Positions 1 to 5,668 of a stretch of DNA of 8,261 bases are shown one piece after another. The number at the start of each line of letters is the position of its first letter. Position 1 is the stretch's first letter. The notes under the pieces were generated by a model, which worked only from the letters and a program-made list of their open reading frames with translations, was not told where the DNA came from and searched no databases. The stretch is taken from the NCBI GenBank assembly GCA_045631645.1, contig JAZQVC010000027.1, positions 1 to 8,261 on the forward strand. Reading direction: 5' to 3'. Position numbers and translations under genes: made by a program. The DNA is from SIG459 sp045631645. GTDB lineage: Bacteria; Bacillota; Clostridia; Oscillospirales; Oscillospiraceae.

Positions 1-1125
1 CTGCTGAAGATGGCAAAGATCCGCGGTCTGGAGCGTGTGTATATCCACGCATTTCTGGACGGACGCGATGTTCCTCCCCAGAGCGGCATTGACTATGTGA
101 AGGCTCTGGACGATTACTGCAAGGAAATCGGCTGGGGCAGCGTTGCCACAGTTCAGGGACGCTTTTATGCAATGGATCGCGATAAGCGTTGGGAGCGTCT
201 TCAGCGCGCTTATGACGCAATGGTTCACGGTGCAGGCGAGCTTAACTGCGACTGCGTTGCTGCTGTTCAGGAAAGCTATGACCGCGGCGTTACCGATGAG
301 TTCGTTGAGCCTGTAATTTGCGACGAAAATGGCATGATTGAAGAGGGCGACAGCGTTATCTTCTTCAACTTCCGCCCCGACCGCGCCCGTGAGATCACTT
401 GGGCTCTCACAGGAAATCTTCCCGCTGATTGCCCCATGGAGACCGTTGAGCTTGGTCTCAACTATGTATGCACCACTCAGTATGACGAAAATCTGGATCT
501 GCCCATAGCATTCCCTCCTGAGACTATCGAAAAGACCTTCGGTGAGTATATCTCCGCTCTGGGACTGAGCCAGCTTCGCATTGCCGAGACCGAGAAATAT
601 GCCCATGTGACCTTCTTCTTCAACGGCGGCGTTGAAAAAGTTGCCAAGGGCGAGGACAGAGTTCTTATCGAGTCTCCCCGTGAGTTCCCCACCTATGACC
701 TCATACCTGAGATGAGCGCCCGCGCCGTCACCGAAGAATGCGTAAAGTGCATCGGCAGCGGCAAGTATGATGTTGTGGTCTGCAACCTTGCAAACTGCGA
801 TATGGTAGGTCATACAGGTGTTATGGAAGCTGCAGTAAAGGCGGTTGAAACCGTTGATGAATGCGTTGGCAAGATCGTTGAGGCAACACGCGCAATGGGC
901 GGAATAATCCTCATCACCGCCGACCACGGCAATGCCGACAGCATGCTTCTTCCCTCCGGCAGCCCCAACACTGCCCATACCACAAACCTCGTTCCTCTCA
1001 TCATCTCCGGCGCGGATGTCCGCCTTCGCAGCGGCCGTCTGGCTGACCTTGCTCCTACTATGCTGGATCTTATGGGTTATGATAAGCCCGAAGAGATGAA
1101 CGGCGAGAGCCTTATTCTTAACTAA
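1..1125 (+). CDS. gpmI: 2,3-bisphosphoglycerate-independent phosphoglycerate mutase, C-terminal part (5' end outside window)
   Basis: This cytoplasmic, metal-dependent glycolytic enzyme interconverts 3-phosphoglycerate and 2-phosphoglycerate. The frame is already open at base 1 (codons Leu-Leu-Lys before the first Met), and the visible 374 residues begin inside the family motif leading to HAFLDGRDVPP. The family is about 510 residues, so roughly the first 135, including the phosphoserine region, lie outside the window. Visible family motifs are GRFYAMDRDKRWER, FFNFRPDRAREIT, QLRIAETEKYAHVTFFFNGG, ANCDMVGHTG and TADHGNADSM with a following TAHT. The Asp and His residues in the last three are the expected metal ligands of this alkaline-phosphatase-superfamily enzyme. 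The Met at base 10 is internal, not a start. The gene stops 37 bp before eno with no terminator between, so the two are probably co-transcribed. The family identity is very secure. Confidence 0.97.
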   Translation: MLKMAKIRGLERVYIHAFLDGRDVPPQSGIDYVKALDDYCKEIGWGSVATVQGRFYAMDRDKRWERLQRAYDAMVHGAGELNCDCVAAVQESYDRGVTDEFVEPVICDENGMIEEGDSVIFFNFRPDRAREITWALTGNLPADCPMETVELGLNYVCTTQYDENLDLPIAFPPETIEKTFGEYISALGLSQLRIAETEKYAHVTFFFNGGVEKVAKGEDRVLIESPREFPTYDLIPEMSARAVTEECVKCIGSGKYDVVVCNLANCDMVGHTGVMEAAVKAVETVDECVGKIVEATRAMGGIILITADHGNADSMLLPSGSPNTAHTTNLVPLIISGADVRLRSGRLADLAPTMLDLMGYDKPEEMNGESLILN

Positions 1126-1148
1126 AAAATTAAATTATTTCAAATATT

Positions 1149-1154
1149 AAGGAG
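1149..1154 (+). promoter_or_regulatory. Ribosome binding site of eno
   Basis: AAGGAG lies 8 nt before the eno ATG in an A/T-rich, unstructured leader, as expected for a highly expressed gene. It fixes the enolase start at 1163. Confidence 0.85.
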
Positions 1155-1162
1155 AAATAAAT

Positions 1163-2452
1163 ATGAAGCAGTATTTCGAAATCGTTGATGTAATGGCTCG
1201 CGAGATCCTTGACTCTCGCGGCAACCCCACTGTTGAAGTTGAAGTTACCCTTGATGACGGCACCATGGGCCGCGCAGCAGTTCCCTCCGGCGCTTCCACC
1301 GGTATCTTCGAGGCTTGCGAGCTTCGTGACGGCGACAAGAGCCGCTATCTCGGCAAGGGCGTTCAGAACGCAGTTGACAATGTCAATGGCGAGATCGCTG
1401 AGGCTATGGTAGGTCTCAATGCTCTGGATCAGCCCAGCATCGACCGCATCCTCATCGAGCTTGACGGCACCCCCAACAAGACCCGCCTTGGCGCAAACGC
1501 TATCCTCGGCGTTTCCATGGCTGTTGCAAAGGCAGCTGCTGAAGCTACCGGCGTTGGCCTCTATAACTATATCGGCGGCATGAACGCAAAGACCCTTCCT
1601 GTTCCCATGATGAACGTTCTCAACGGCGGCGCTCACGCCAACAACAGCGTTGACATTCAGGAATTCATGGTTATGCCCGTTTCCGCTCCCTCCTTCAAGG
1701 AAGCTCTCCGCATGTGCGCAGAAGTTTTCCATTCTCTGAAGAAGGTCGTTCCCTCCTCCGGCGTTGGCGATGAGGGCGGCTATGCTCCCAACCTCGATTC
1801 CGACGAGGACGCTCTCAAGGCTCTTGTTGCTGCAATCGAAAAGGCCGGCTATAAGCCCGGCGAGGACTTCATGATCGCTATGGACGCTGCTGTTTCCGAG
1901 TGGTGGAGCGAGGATGACCAGGCTTACCATCTCCCCAAGCGCGGCACCGTTATGAGCCGTCAGGAAATGGTCGACATGTGGGTCGACTTCTGCGATAAGT
2001 ATCCCATCATCTCTCTTGAAGACGGTATGGCTGAAGAGGACTGGGAAGGCTGGAAGATGCTCACCGACGCTCTCGGCAAGCGCATCCAGCTGGTCGGCGA
2101 CGATCTCTTCGTCACCAACACCGCTCGCCTGAAGAAGGGCATTGAGCTTGGCGTTGCCAACTCCATCCTCATCAAGGTCAACCAGATCGGTACCCTCACC
2201 GAGACTCTGGACGCTATCCAGATGGCTCACCGTGCAGGCTACACCGCTGTTGTTTCTCACCGCTCCGGCGAGACCGAGGACACCACCATTGCTGACATCT
2301 CCGTTGCTGTCAACGCAGGTCAGATCAAGACCGGTGCTCCCTCTCGCACCGACCGTGTTGCTAAGTACAACCAGCTCCTCCGCATCGAAGACGAGCTCTA
2401 CGATGTTCCCGTATATCCCGGCCGCGACGCTTTCTTCTCCATCAAGAAGTAA
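1163..2452 (+). CDS. eno: Enolase (phosphopyruvate hydratase)
   Basis: Enolase dehydrates 2-phosphoglycerate to phosphoenolpyruvate, the step right after GpmI, and in many bacteria also sits in RNA-processing complexes. The protein is full length at 429 residues. It has the N-terminal ILDSRGNPT motif (15-23), the PSGASTG loop (41-47), His158 in GGAHANN, and GDEGGYAPN (202-210) with catalytic Glu204. The magnesium ligands are Asp241, Glu286 (SLEDG) and Asp313 (GDD). The catalytic lysines are Lys338 (LIKVNQIGT) and Lys389 (QIKTGAPSR), and the substrate loop is SHRSGE (365-370). No key residue is missing. Codon use is strongly biased toward C-ending codons, consistent with high expression. That bias also leaves a long spurious open frame on the other strand. 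The gene is co-oriented with gpmI and followed by the shared terminator at 2636-2667. Confidence 0.99.
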   Translation: MKQYFEIVDVMAREILDSRGNPTVEVEVTLDDGTMGRAAVPSGASTGIFEACELRDGDKSRYLGKGVQNAVDNVNGEIAEAMVGLNALDQPSIDRILIELDGTPNKTRLGANAILGVSMAVAKAAAEATGVGLYNYIGGMNAKTLPVPMMNVLNGGAHANNSVDIQEFMVMPVSAPSFKEALRMCAEVFHSLKKVVPSSGVGDEGGYAPNLDSDEDALKALVAAIEKAGYKPGEDFMIAMDAAVSEWWSEDDQAYHLPKRGTVMSRQEMVDMWVDFCDKYPIISLEDGMAEEDWEGWKMLTDALGKRIQLVGDDLFVTNTARLKKGIELGVANSILIKVNQIGTLTETLDAIQMAHRAGYTAVVSHRSGETEDTTIADISVAVNAGQIKTGAPSRTDRVAKYNQLLRIEDELYDVPVYPGRDAFFSIKK

Positions 2453-2475
2453 ACCTTGAATAAATGCGGTTTCGG

Positions 2476-2605
2476 AGCCTATCGGATATTTTCCACTGTA
2501 AATGCGTTGTTGTTTTCTTGAAATACACAAAGTATTCCTGCGAAAACACGCCTTTTTACAACGAATAATCTTTCGATATTCTTCCTCGCCGATTCATCCA
2601 AGGCT
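2476..2605. repeat. Imperfect long inverted repeat, candidate structured intergenic element
   Basis: The 227-bp gap between eno and gatD holds no convincing gene, but it folds on itself. From the outside in, AGCCT (2476-2480) and GGAT (2484-2487) pair with ATCC (2596-2599) and AGGCT (2601-2605). TGTAAA (2497-2502) and TGTTTTC (2511-2517) pair with GAAAACA (2542-2548) and TTTACA (2555-2560). AATAC (2522-2526) pairs with GTATT (2532-2536) around an ACAAA loop. The arms are imperfect, with bulges. It could be a small non-autonomous palindromic repeat, an mRNA 3' structure of the gpmI-eno transcript, or a relic. I cannot tell whether it recurs in the genome. Confidence 0.4.
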
Positions 2606-2620
2606 TACTTAAGAAGTAAG
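2604..2620. other. Short perfect hairpin
   Basis: CTTACTT-AAG-AAGTAAG forms a 7-bp stem with a 3-nt loop, at the right end of the larger inverted repeat and 15 bp before the terminator. No T-run follows, so it is not a terminator by itself. It may be part of the larger element. Confidence 0.45.
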
Positions 2621-2635
2621 TTAATAACTAAAGAC

Positions 2636-2667
2636 AAAACCGCTCTTCCAATCGGAAGAGCGGTTTT
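2636..2667. terminator. Bidirectional intrinsic terminator between eno and gatD
   Basis: AAAACCGCTCTTCC (2636-2649), loop AATC, then the perfect complement (2654-2667) form a 14-bp stem. On the plus strand it is followed by TATCG and nine T's, ending the gpmI-eno transcript. On the minus strand the A-run arm supplies only a short T-tract for murT-gatD. Its position between convergent genes fits shared use. Confidence 0.9.
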
Positions 2668-2679
2668 TATCGTTTTTTT

Positions 2680-3396
2680 TTATTTTGCAAGTCTCTCGAC
2701 CATATAGCTGTGGGCGCGCTCCTCGGCCTCATCGGAGAGGGGAGCAAGCTCCACTTCGCCGTAGCGGCGGGAGAGGGCGCAGCGGATTATCTCGTCGCAG
2801 AGAGCGGGGTTTTTGGGGAGCAGAGGGCCGTGGCCGTAGGAGCCGAAAACGTTTTTCCATCTTGCTCCTTCTTCGCCCTCACCGTTATTGCCATAGCCAA
2901 GCTCTATTTTGCCGAGACTCTCAAGGCCTTCGCCCAGATAGGTGCTGCCACTGTGGTTTTCAAAGGCAACAACTTTGCCGAAGGGGGTGGAGAACATATA
3001 GTTTCCGGTGTGGCGGCTCTTTCCGCCGATGGTGTGCATATCTAAAACTCCGGCAAGCTCAAGGCGGCTGCCGTCGGAAAGGACTATATACTTGCCCAAA
3101 AGTTCAAATCCGCCGCCGATTGCGAGAATGGCGGTGCCTGCCTCCGCAGCGGAGCGGAGAGCATCAGCCTTGTTTTCAAGAAGGTCGGTATGGACGGTTT
3201 TCTGCTCTTCCTCGCGGCCTGAACCGATGAAGACGAGATCAGCCTCGCTGAAATCGGCCTTCACTCCGAGAGGAACTTCGGTGACGGAGCAGTCTATACC
3301 GCGCCACTGAAGGCGCTTTTTGATGCAGGTGATGTTACCGATGTCGCCGTAAAGGTTGAAAACATCAGGGTAAAGATGAAATATTTTCATTTCCAT
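2680..3396 (-). CDS. gatD: Lipid II isoglutaminyl synthase, glutamine amidotransferase subunit GatD, with nucleophile Cys replaced by Gly
   Basis: GatD is a class I (CobB/CobQ-like) glutamine amidotransferase. With MurT it converts the second-position D-glutamate of the lipid II stem peptide to D-isoglutamine, in the cytoplasm at the membrane. Family hallmarks are FHLYPDVFNLYGDIGN (6-21), FIGSGREEEQ (56-65), KSRHTGN (126-132), FENHSG (145-150), GYGNNGEG (167-174) and GHGPLLPKNP (188-197). At 238 residues the length is normal. The start chosen is the ATG at 3396, which has GGGAGGG 8 nt upstream; an earlier in-frame start at 3441 would overlap murT and lacks this site. Oddity: the nucleophile elbow reads LAIGGGFELLG (91-101), so residue 94, Cys in S. 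aureus GatD as I recall it, is Gly (codon GGC). Arg128 and His189 are kept. No other Cys, and no Ser, lies close to the elbow. It starts 4 bp after murT and is probably translationally coupled to it. Family assignment is firm; glutaminase activity is doubtful. Confidence 0.93.
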   Translation of the reverse strand: MEMKIFHLYPDVFNLYGDIGNITCIKKRLQWRGIDCSVTEVPLGVKADFSEADLVFIGSGREEEQKTVHTDLLENKADALRSAAEAGTAILAIGGGFELLGKYIVLSDGSRLELAGVLDMHTIGGKSRHTGNYMFSTPFGKVVAFENHSGSTYLGEGLESLGKIELGYGNNGEGEEGARWKNVFGSYGHGPLLPKNPALCDEIIRCALSRRYGEVELAPLSDEAEERAHSYMVERLAK

Positions 3397-3400
3397 AGTC

Positions 3401-4768
3401 TTAACCCTCCCAGAATTCAGCGCCGCCGGTGAGACGGACAATATGGCTTCTCAGTTCAAGCATTGCGGAGTAAGTGGGGATAATATAAATGCTCTTTTCG
3501 GCCTTTGCCATGTCGGCAGTGAGTGCGGCATAATCGGGTGCGCAGATGATTTTCTCTTCGCTGATACCTGCGTACTTAAGGCGCAGCGCCATATCCGCCC
3601 AGCGAATTCCGGAAACTCTTATGCAGGAGAGCTTGTCCCCAAGCTTGGAGAGCTTTTCAAAATCCGTCTCCCAAATCCAGGAAATGTCCGTTCCGTCGCC
3701 TGCGCGGTCGTTGAGGCAGATAACAAGTTCGATATCCTCCTCCAGCTCGGAGATAAAATCAATAACCTGCTGGCAGCCGGTGGGGTTTTTAACCAGCATC
3801 ATTCTTGCGCCTTTTGCGCCTATGGGCAAACTTTCCATGCGTCCGAAGCCGCAGGAGAAGCTTTCCAGTGCTTTATAGGCGGCATCGGGTTCAAAGCCGG
3901 CTGCAATCAAAGCAGAGGTGGCGGCTGCGGCGTTATAAACATTGTAAAGAGCGGGGAGGTTGATGCTCACGGTGCTGCTTTCGCCCTTGGTGCGGATGCT
4001 GACCGTGGTGCTTGAAGCGCTTGAGGAAATAAGGGAGGTGACGGCAACATCGGCGTCGGCTCTCTTCTTGCCGCAGGAGCATATCCAGCCGCCCAGATGG
4101 CCGAGGGTGCGGTAAGCGTATTCAAGTTCGCCGCCGCACTCGGGGCAGCGCTTGACATCGCCTCCATCGGTGGATGCGCCGCTGACAGCGCCTTCATCAA
4201 AGCCGAAGTAAACACGGGGATTGGGCAAGCTTGCAAGGGAGGAGCAGAGGGGGCAGTCAGCGTTGATGCAGATAGTGGATTCGGGAACTTTTTCAAGTCC
4301 CTCGCGGATATTCTGCAGAGTCACGCTCACATCGCCGAAGCGGTCAACCTGATCGCGGAAAAGGTTGGTTACCAGAACGGCCTGAGGCTTAAGCTGGGCA
4401 AGGGTGCGGCGGCAGGCGGCCTCGTCGCACTCAATAACGGCGTGGCTGCAGCGGCACTTGCCGAAAAGGCTGCTTTTAAGGGCAAACTCGGTTGTGATGC
4501 CGCTTATAAGGTTGGCACCGGAGCGGTTTGCGATATAGTCAAGCCCTGCATCGGCAAAGGCCTGCTCAACCATTCGAGCGGTGGTGGTCTTGCCGTTTGT
4601 GCCGGTTATAACAACGGTTTTAACTCCGCGGGAGAGAATGCTGAGAAGGTTGGGGCAAATTTTAAGGGCGATTTCGCCGGGCTTTGCAGTGCCGCCCTTA
4701 TGGAGAATGCGGGCAATAAGGCGCACGCTGCGGCAGGCCAATATAGCAATGGGAACTTTGATATTCAT
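3401..4768 (-). CDS. murT: Lipid II isoglutaminyl synthase, Mur-ligase-like subunit MurT
   Basis: MurT is the ATP-dependent ligase half of the MurT/GatD complex. It activates the D-Glu carboxylate of lipid II and adds the ammonia delivered by GatD. The protein is 455 residues. Features in order are the family N-terminus (about 1-45), the P-loop GTNGKTTT (56-63) of the Mur ligase central domain, VTNLFRDQVDRFGD (133-146), and a zinc-ribbon insertion with C208-x2-C211 and C230-x-C232. The C-terminal DUF1727-type domain carries LVKNPTGCQQVI (325-336) and NDRAGDGTDISWIW (353-366). These match the catalytic parts of the family, so the ligase looks competent. The start is the ATG at 4768, with AGGA 7 nt upstream; a TTG 12 codons earlier is possible but has no better site. 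The second zinc knuckle is one residue shorter (C-x-C) than the usual C-x2-C as I recall it. It is first in an operon with gatD. Confidence 0.95.
   Translation of the reverse strand: MNIKVPIAILACRSVRLIARILHKGGTAKPGEIALKICPNLLSILSRGVKTVVITGTNGKTTTARMVEQAFADAGLDYIANRSGANLISGITTEFALKSSLFGKCRCSHAVIECDEAACRRTLAQLKPQAVLVTNLFRDQVDRFGDVSVTLQNIREGLEKVPESTICINADCPLCSSLASLPNPRVYFGFDEGAVSGASTDGGDVKRCPECGGELEYAYRTLGHLGGWICSCGKKRADADVAVTSLISSSASSTTVSIRTKGESSTVSINLPALYNVYNAAAATSALIAAGFEPDAAYKALESFSCGFGRMESLPIGAKGARMMLVKNPTGCQQVIDFISELEEDIELVICLNDRAGDGTDISWIWETDFEKLSKLGDKLSCIRVSGIRWADMALRLKYAGISEEKIICAPDYAALTADMAKAEKSIYIIPTYSAMLELRSHIVRLTGGAEFWEG
3405..3411 (-). promoter_or_regulatory. Ribosome binding site of gatD inside the end of murT
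   Basis: The minus strand reads GGGAGGG 8 nt before ATG at 3396. It encodes the last residues of MurT (Trp-Glu-Gly). This decides the start of gatD and suggests that ribosomes finishing murT re-initiate on gatD, keeping the two subunits in balance. Confidence 0.85.
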
Positions 4769-4810
4769 ACAATCATCCTGATCAATAATTATTTTGTTTT
4801 CCAAATAATA

Positions 4811-4840
4811 ATTATATCACATTATGTATGTTTAAGGCAA
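4811..4840 (-). promoter_or_regulatory. Sigma-A type promoter of murT-gatD
   Basis: On the minus strand TTGCCT (4840-4835) and a perfect TATAAT (4816-4811) are 18 bp apart, in A/T-rich DNA about 43 bp before the murT start. It lies downstream of the terminator of the preceding iron-sulfur gene, so murT-gatD is its own transcription unit. Confidence 0.7.
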
Positions 4841-4858
4841 TAAAAATGAAACAACATA

Positions 4859-4888
4859 AAAAGAGCATGCCCGTGGGCATGCTCTTTT
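4859..4888 (-). terminator. Intrinsic terminator of the iron-sulfur protein gene, overlapping its stop codon
   Basis: AAAAGAGCATGCCC and its perfect complement (4859-4872 and 4875-4888) form a 14-bp stem with a very tight loop. On the minus strand a T-run follows (TTTTTATGTTG). The TAA stop codon (4889-4887) merges into the stem base, so the transcript ends almost at the last codon. Confidence 0.85.
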
Positions 4889-5579
4889 AATCCAGTATTC
4901 TTCCGTCGGTGGATATGGTGACAATTCGCCATGGGATGAACTTTCCGCTTTGCATAAGCGCACGCTTAACCGCAAGCTCAATTCCTCCGCAGCAGGGGAC
5001 TTCCATACGCACAACGGTGACACTTTTAATGTTGTTTCCCGCGATAATAGCCGTGAGCTTTTCGGAATAATCCACGCTGTCCAGCTTGGGACAGCCCACA
5101 AGAGTTATATGGTTTTTCATAAACTCATTATGGAAGTTTCCGTAGGCAAAGGCAGTGCAGTCAGCGGCCACAAGCAGATTAGCACCCTCAAAATAAGGGG
5201 CATTCACGGGAGCAAGCTTTATCTGAACGGGCCACTGGGCAAGGCGGCTTCCGACTGGAGCGGAGGCAGTTTCCGCACTGCAGGGACTTCTTTGAATGGT
5301 CTTGGAGTTACTGCCGGGGCAACCGCAGGGCAGGGGAGCGGCAGCTTTCTTTGCTGCAAGGACAGCGGCTTCGTTATATGCCGGCGCTTCTCTCTCCTCA
5401 AAGCTGATGGCGTTGGTGGGGCAGGCGGGCAGACAGTCGCCCAGACCGTCGCAATAGTCTTCGCGGGTGAGCTTAGCCTTGCCGTTCACCATCTCGATTG
5501 CGCCCTCGTGGCAGGCGGCAGCACAGGCTCCGCAGCCGTTGCACTTTTCTTCATCTATTTTAATTATTTTCCTGATCAT
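4887..5579 (-). CDS. Ferredoxin-domain iron-sulfur protein of unknown role
   Basis: The 230-residue protein has an N-terminal two-cluster ferredoxin domain (about 1-62) and a C-terminal part of about 140 residues that I recognise only as a recurrent anaerobe family. The first cluster motif is canonical: C13-x2-C16-x2-C19-x3-C23. The second reads YCDGLGDCLPACP, with C43, C49 and C53, but Leu46 stands where the second Cys should be. That predicts a three-iron or otherwise ligated cluster; I recall CDGLG-type motifs as common in this family. Further Cys pairs are C85/C87 (PCGCPG), C141, C163 (VGCPKLD) and C196/C197 (VPCCGG), which could hold another metal site. There is no signal peptide or membrane segment, so it is cytoplasmic. 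The start ATG has GGGAGG 10 nt upstream. It diverges from a Crp/Fnr regulator, which probably controls it. The likely job is redox sensing or electron transfer, but the substrate is unknown. Confidence 0.85.
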   Translation of the reverse strand: MIRKIIKIDEEKCNGCGACAAACHEGAIEMVNGKAKLTREDYCDGLGDCLPACPTNAISFEEREAPAYNEAAVLAAKKAAAPLPCGCPGSNSKTIQRSPCSAETASAPVGSRLAQWPVQIKLAPVNAPYFEGANLLVAADCTAFAYGNFHNEFMKNHITLVGCPKLDSVDYSEKLTAIIAGNNIKSVTVVRMEVPCCGGIELAVKRALMQSGKFIPWRIVTISTDGRILD

Positions 5580-5595
5580 GTTTTCAAAACCTCCC

Positions 5596-5624
5596 TTGCT
5601 TGGATGAGCTCATTATAGTACAAT
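5596..5624 (+). promoter_or_regulatory. Promoter of the Crp/Fnr regulator gene
   Basis: TTGCTT (5596-5601), a 17-bp spacer and TACAAT (5619-5624) make a plausible sigma-A promoter. The predicted start is near 5631, about 38 nt before the regulator ATG. Its -10 box lies 1 bp from the -10 box of the divergent promoter, so the two cannot be occupied together. Confidence 0.5.
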
Positions 5625-5640
5625 AAATAAAACAAGTCGG
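5612..5640 (-). promoter_or_regulatory. Promoter of the iron-sulfur protein gene, weak -35
   Basis: On the minus strand TATAAT (5617-5612) is a perfect -10 box. The hexamer 17 bp upstream (CCGACT, 5640-5635) is a poor -35, as in activator-dependent promoters. The predicted transcript start is near 5605, giving a leader of about 25 nt. Confidence 0.6.
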
Positions 5641-5653
5641 TTGTTTTTACAAC
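5640..5653. promoter_or_regulatory. Palindromic operator GTTGT-N4-ACAAC, candidate Crp/Fnr-family site
   Basis: GTTGT, TTTT, ACAAC is a perfect 5+4+5 palindrome, the size and spacing of Fnr-type sites, although the half-site differs from TTGAT. It is centred at 5646.5, about -41.5 from the predicted iron-sulfur gene start and about +16 from the predicted regulator start. The inference is that the neighbouring regulator binds it, activating one promoter and limiting its own. Confidence 0.5.
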
Positions 5654-5668
5654 GGAAAGAGATGGCTT

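Noticed and set aside
1130..2530. 466-codon open frame on the minus strand across eno
   Set aside because: It is antisense to a perfectly conserved enolase and arises from its strong codon bias. It has a TTG start, no ribosome site and low-complexity composition with no family resemblance.
2553..2563. TTTTTACAACG shared with the Crp/Fnr operator region (5644-5654), suggesting a second operator
   Set aside because: The other half-site GTTGT is not at the right spacing, so no palindrome forms. The 11-bp match is probably chance in T-rich DNA.
3397..3441. Upstream start for gatD giving a 15-residue N-terminal extension
   Set aside because: It would overlap the murT end, and the extension is unlike the family. 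GGGAGGG sits correctly before the ATG at 3396, where the family N-terminus begins.
3443..4015. 190-codon plus-strand open frame over murT
   Set aside because: Antisense shadow with no domain resemblance and no initiation signals.
4769..4804. TTG start for murT giving 12 extra residues
   Set aside because: The ATG at 4768 has an AGGA site at proper spacing and matches the family N-terminus; the TTG has no clear ribosome site.
4097..4843. 248-codon plus-strand open frame over murT
   Set aside because: It is rich in Ala and Gly, has no ribosome site, and is the antisense shadow of the clearly recognisable MurT.
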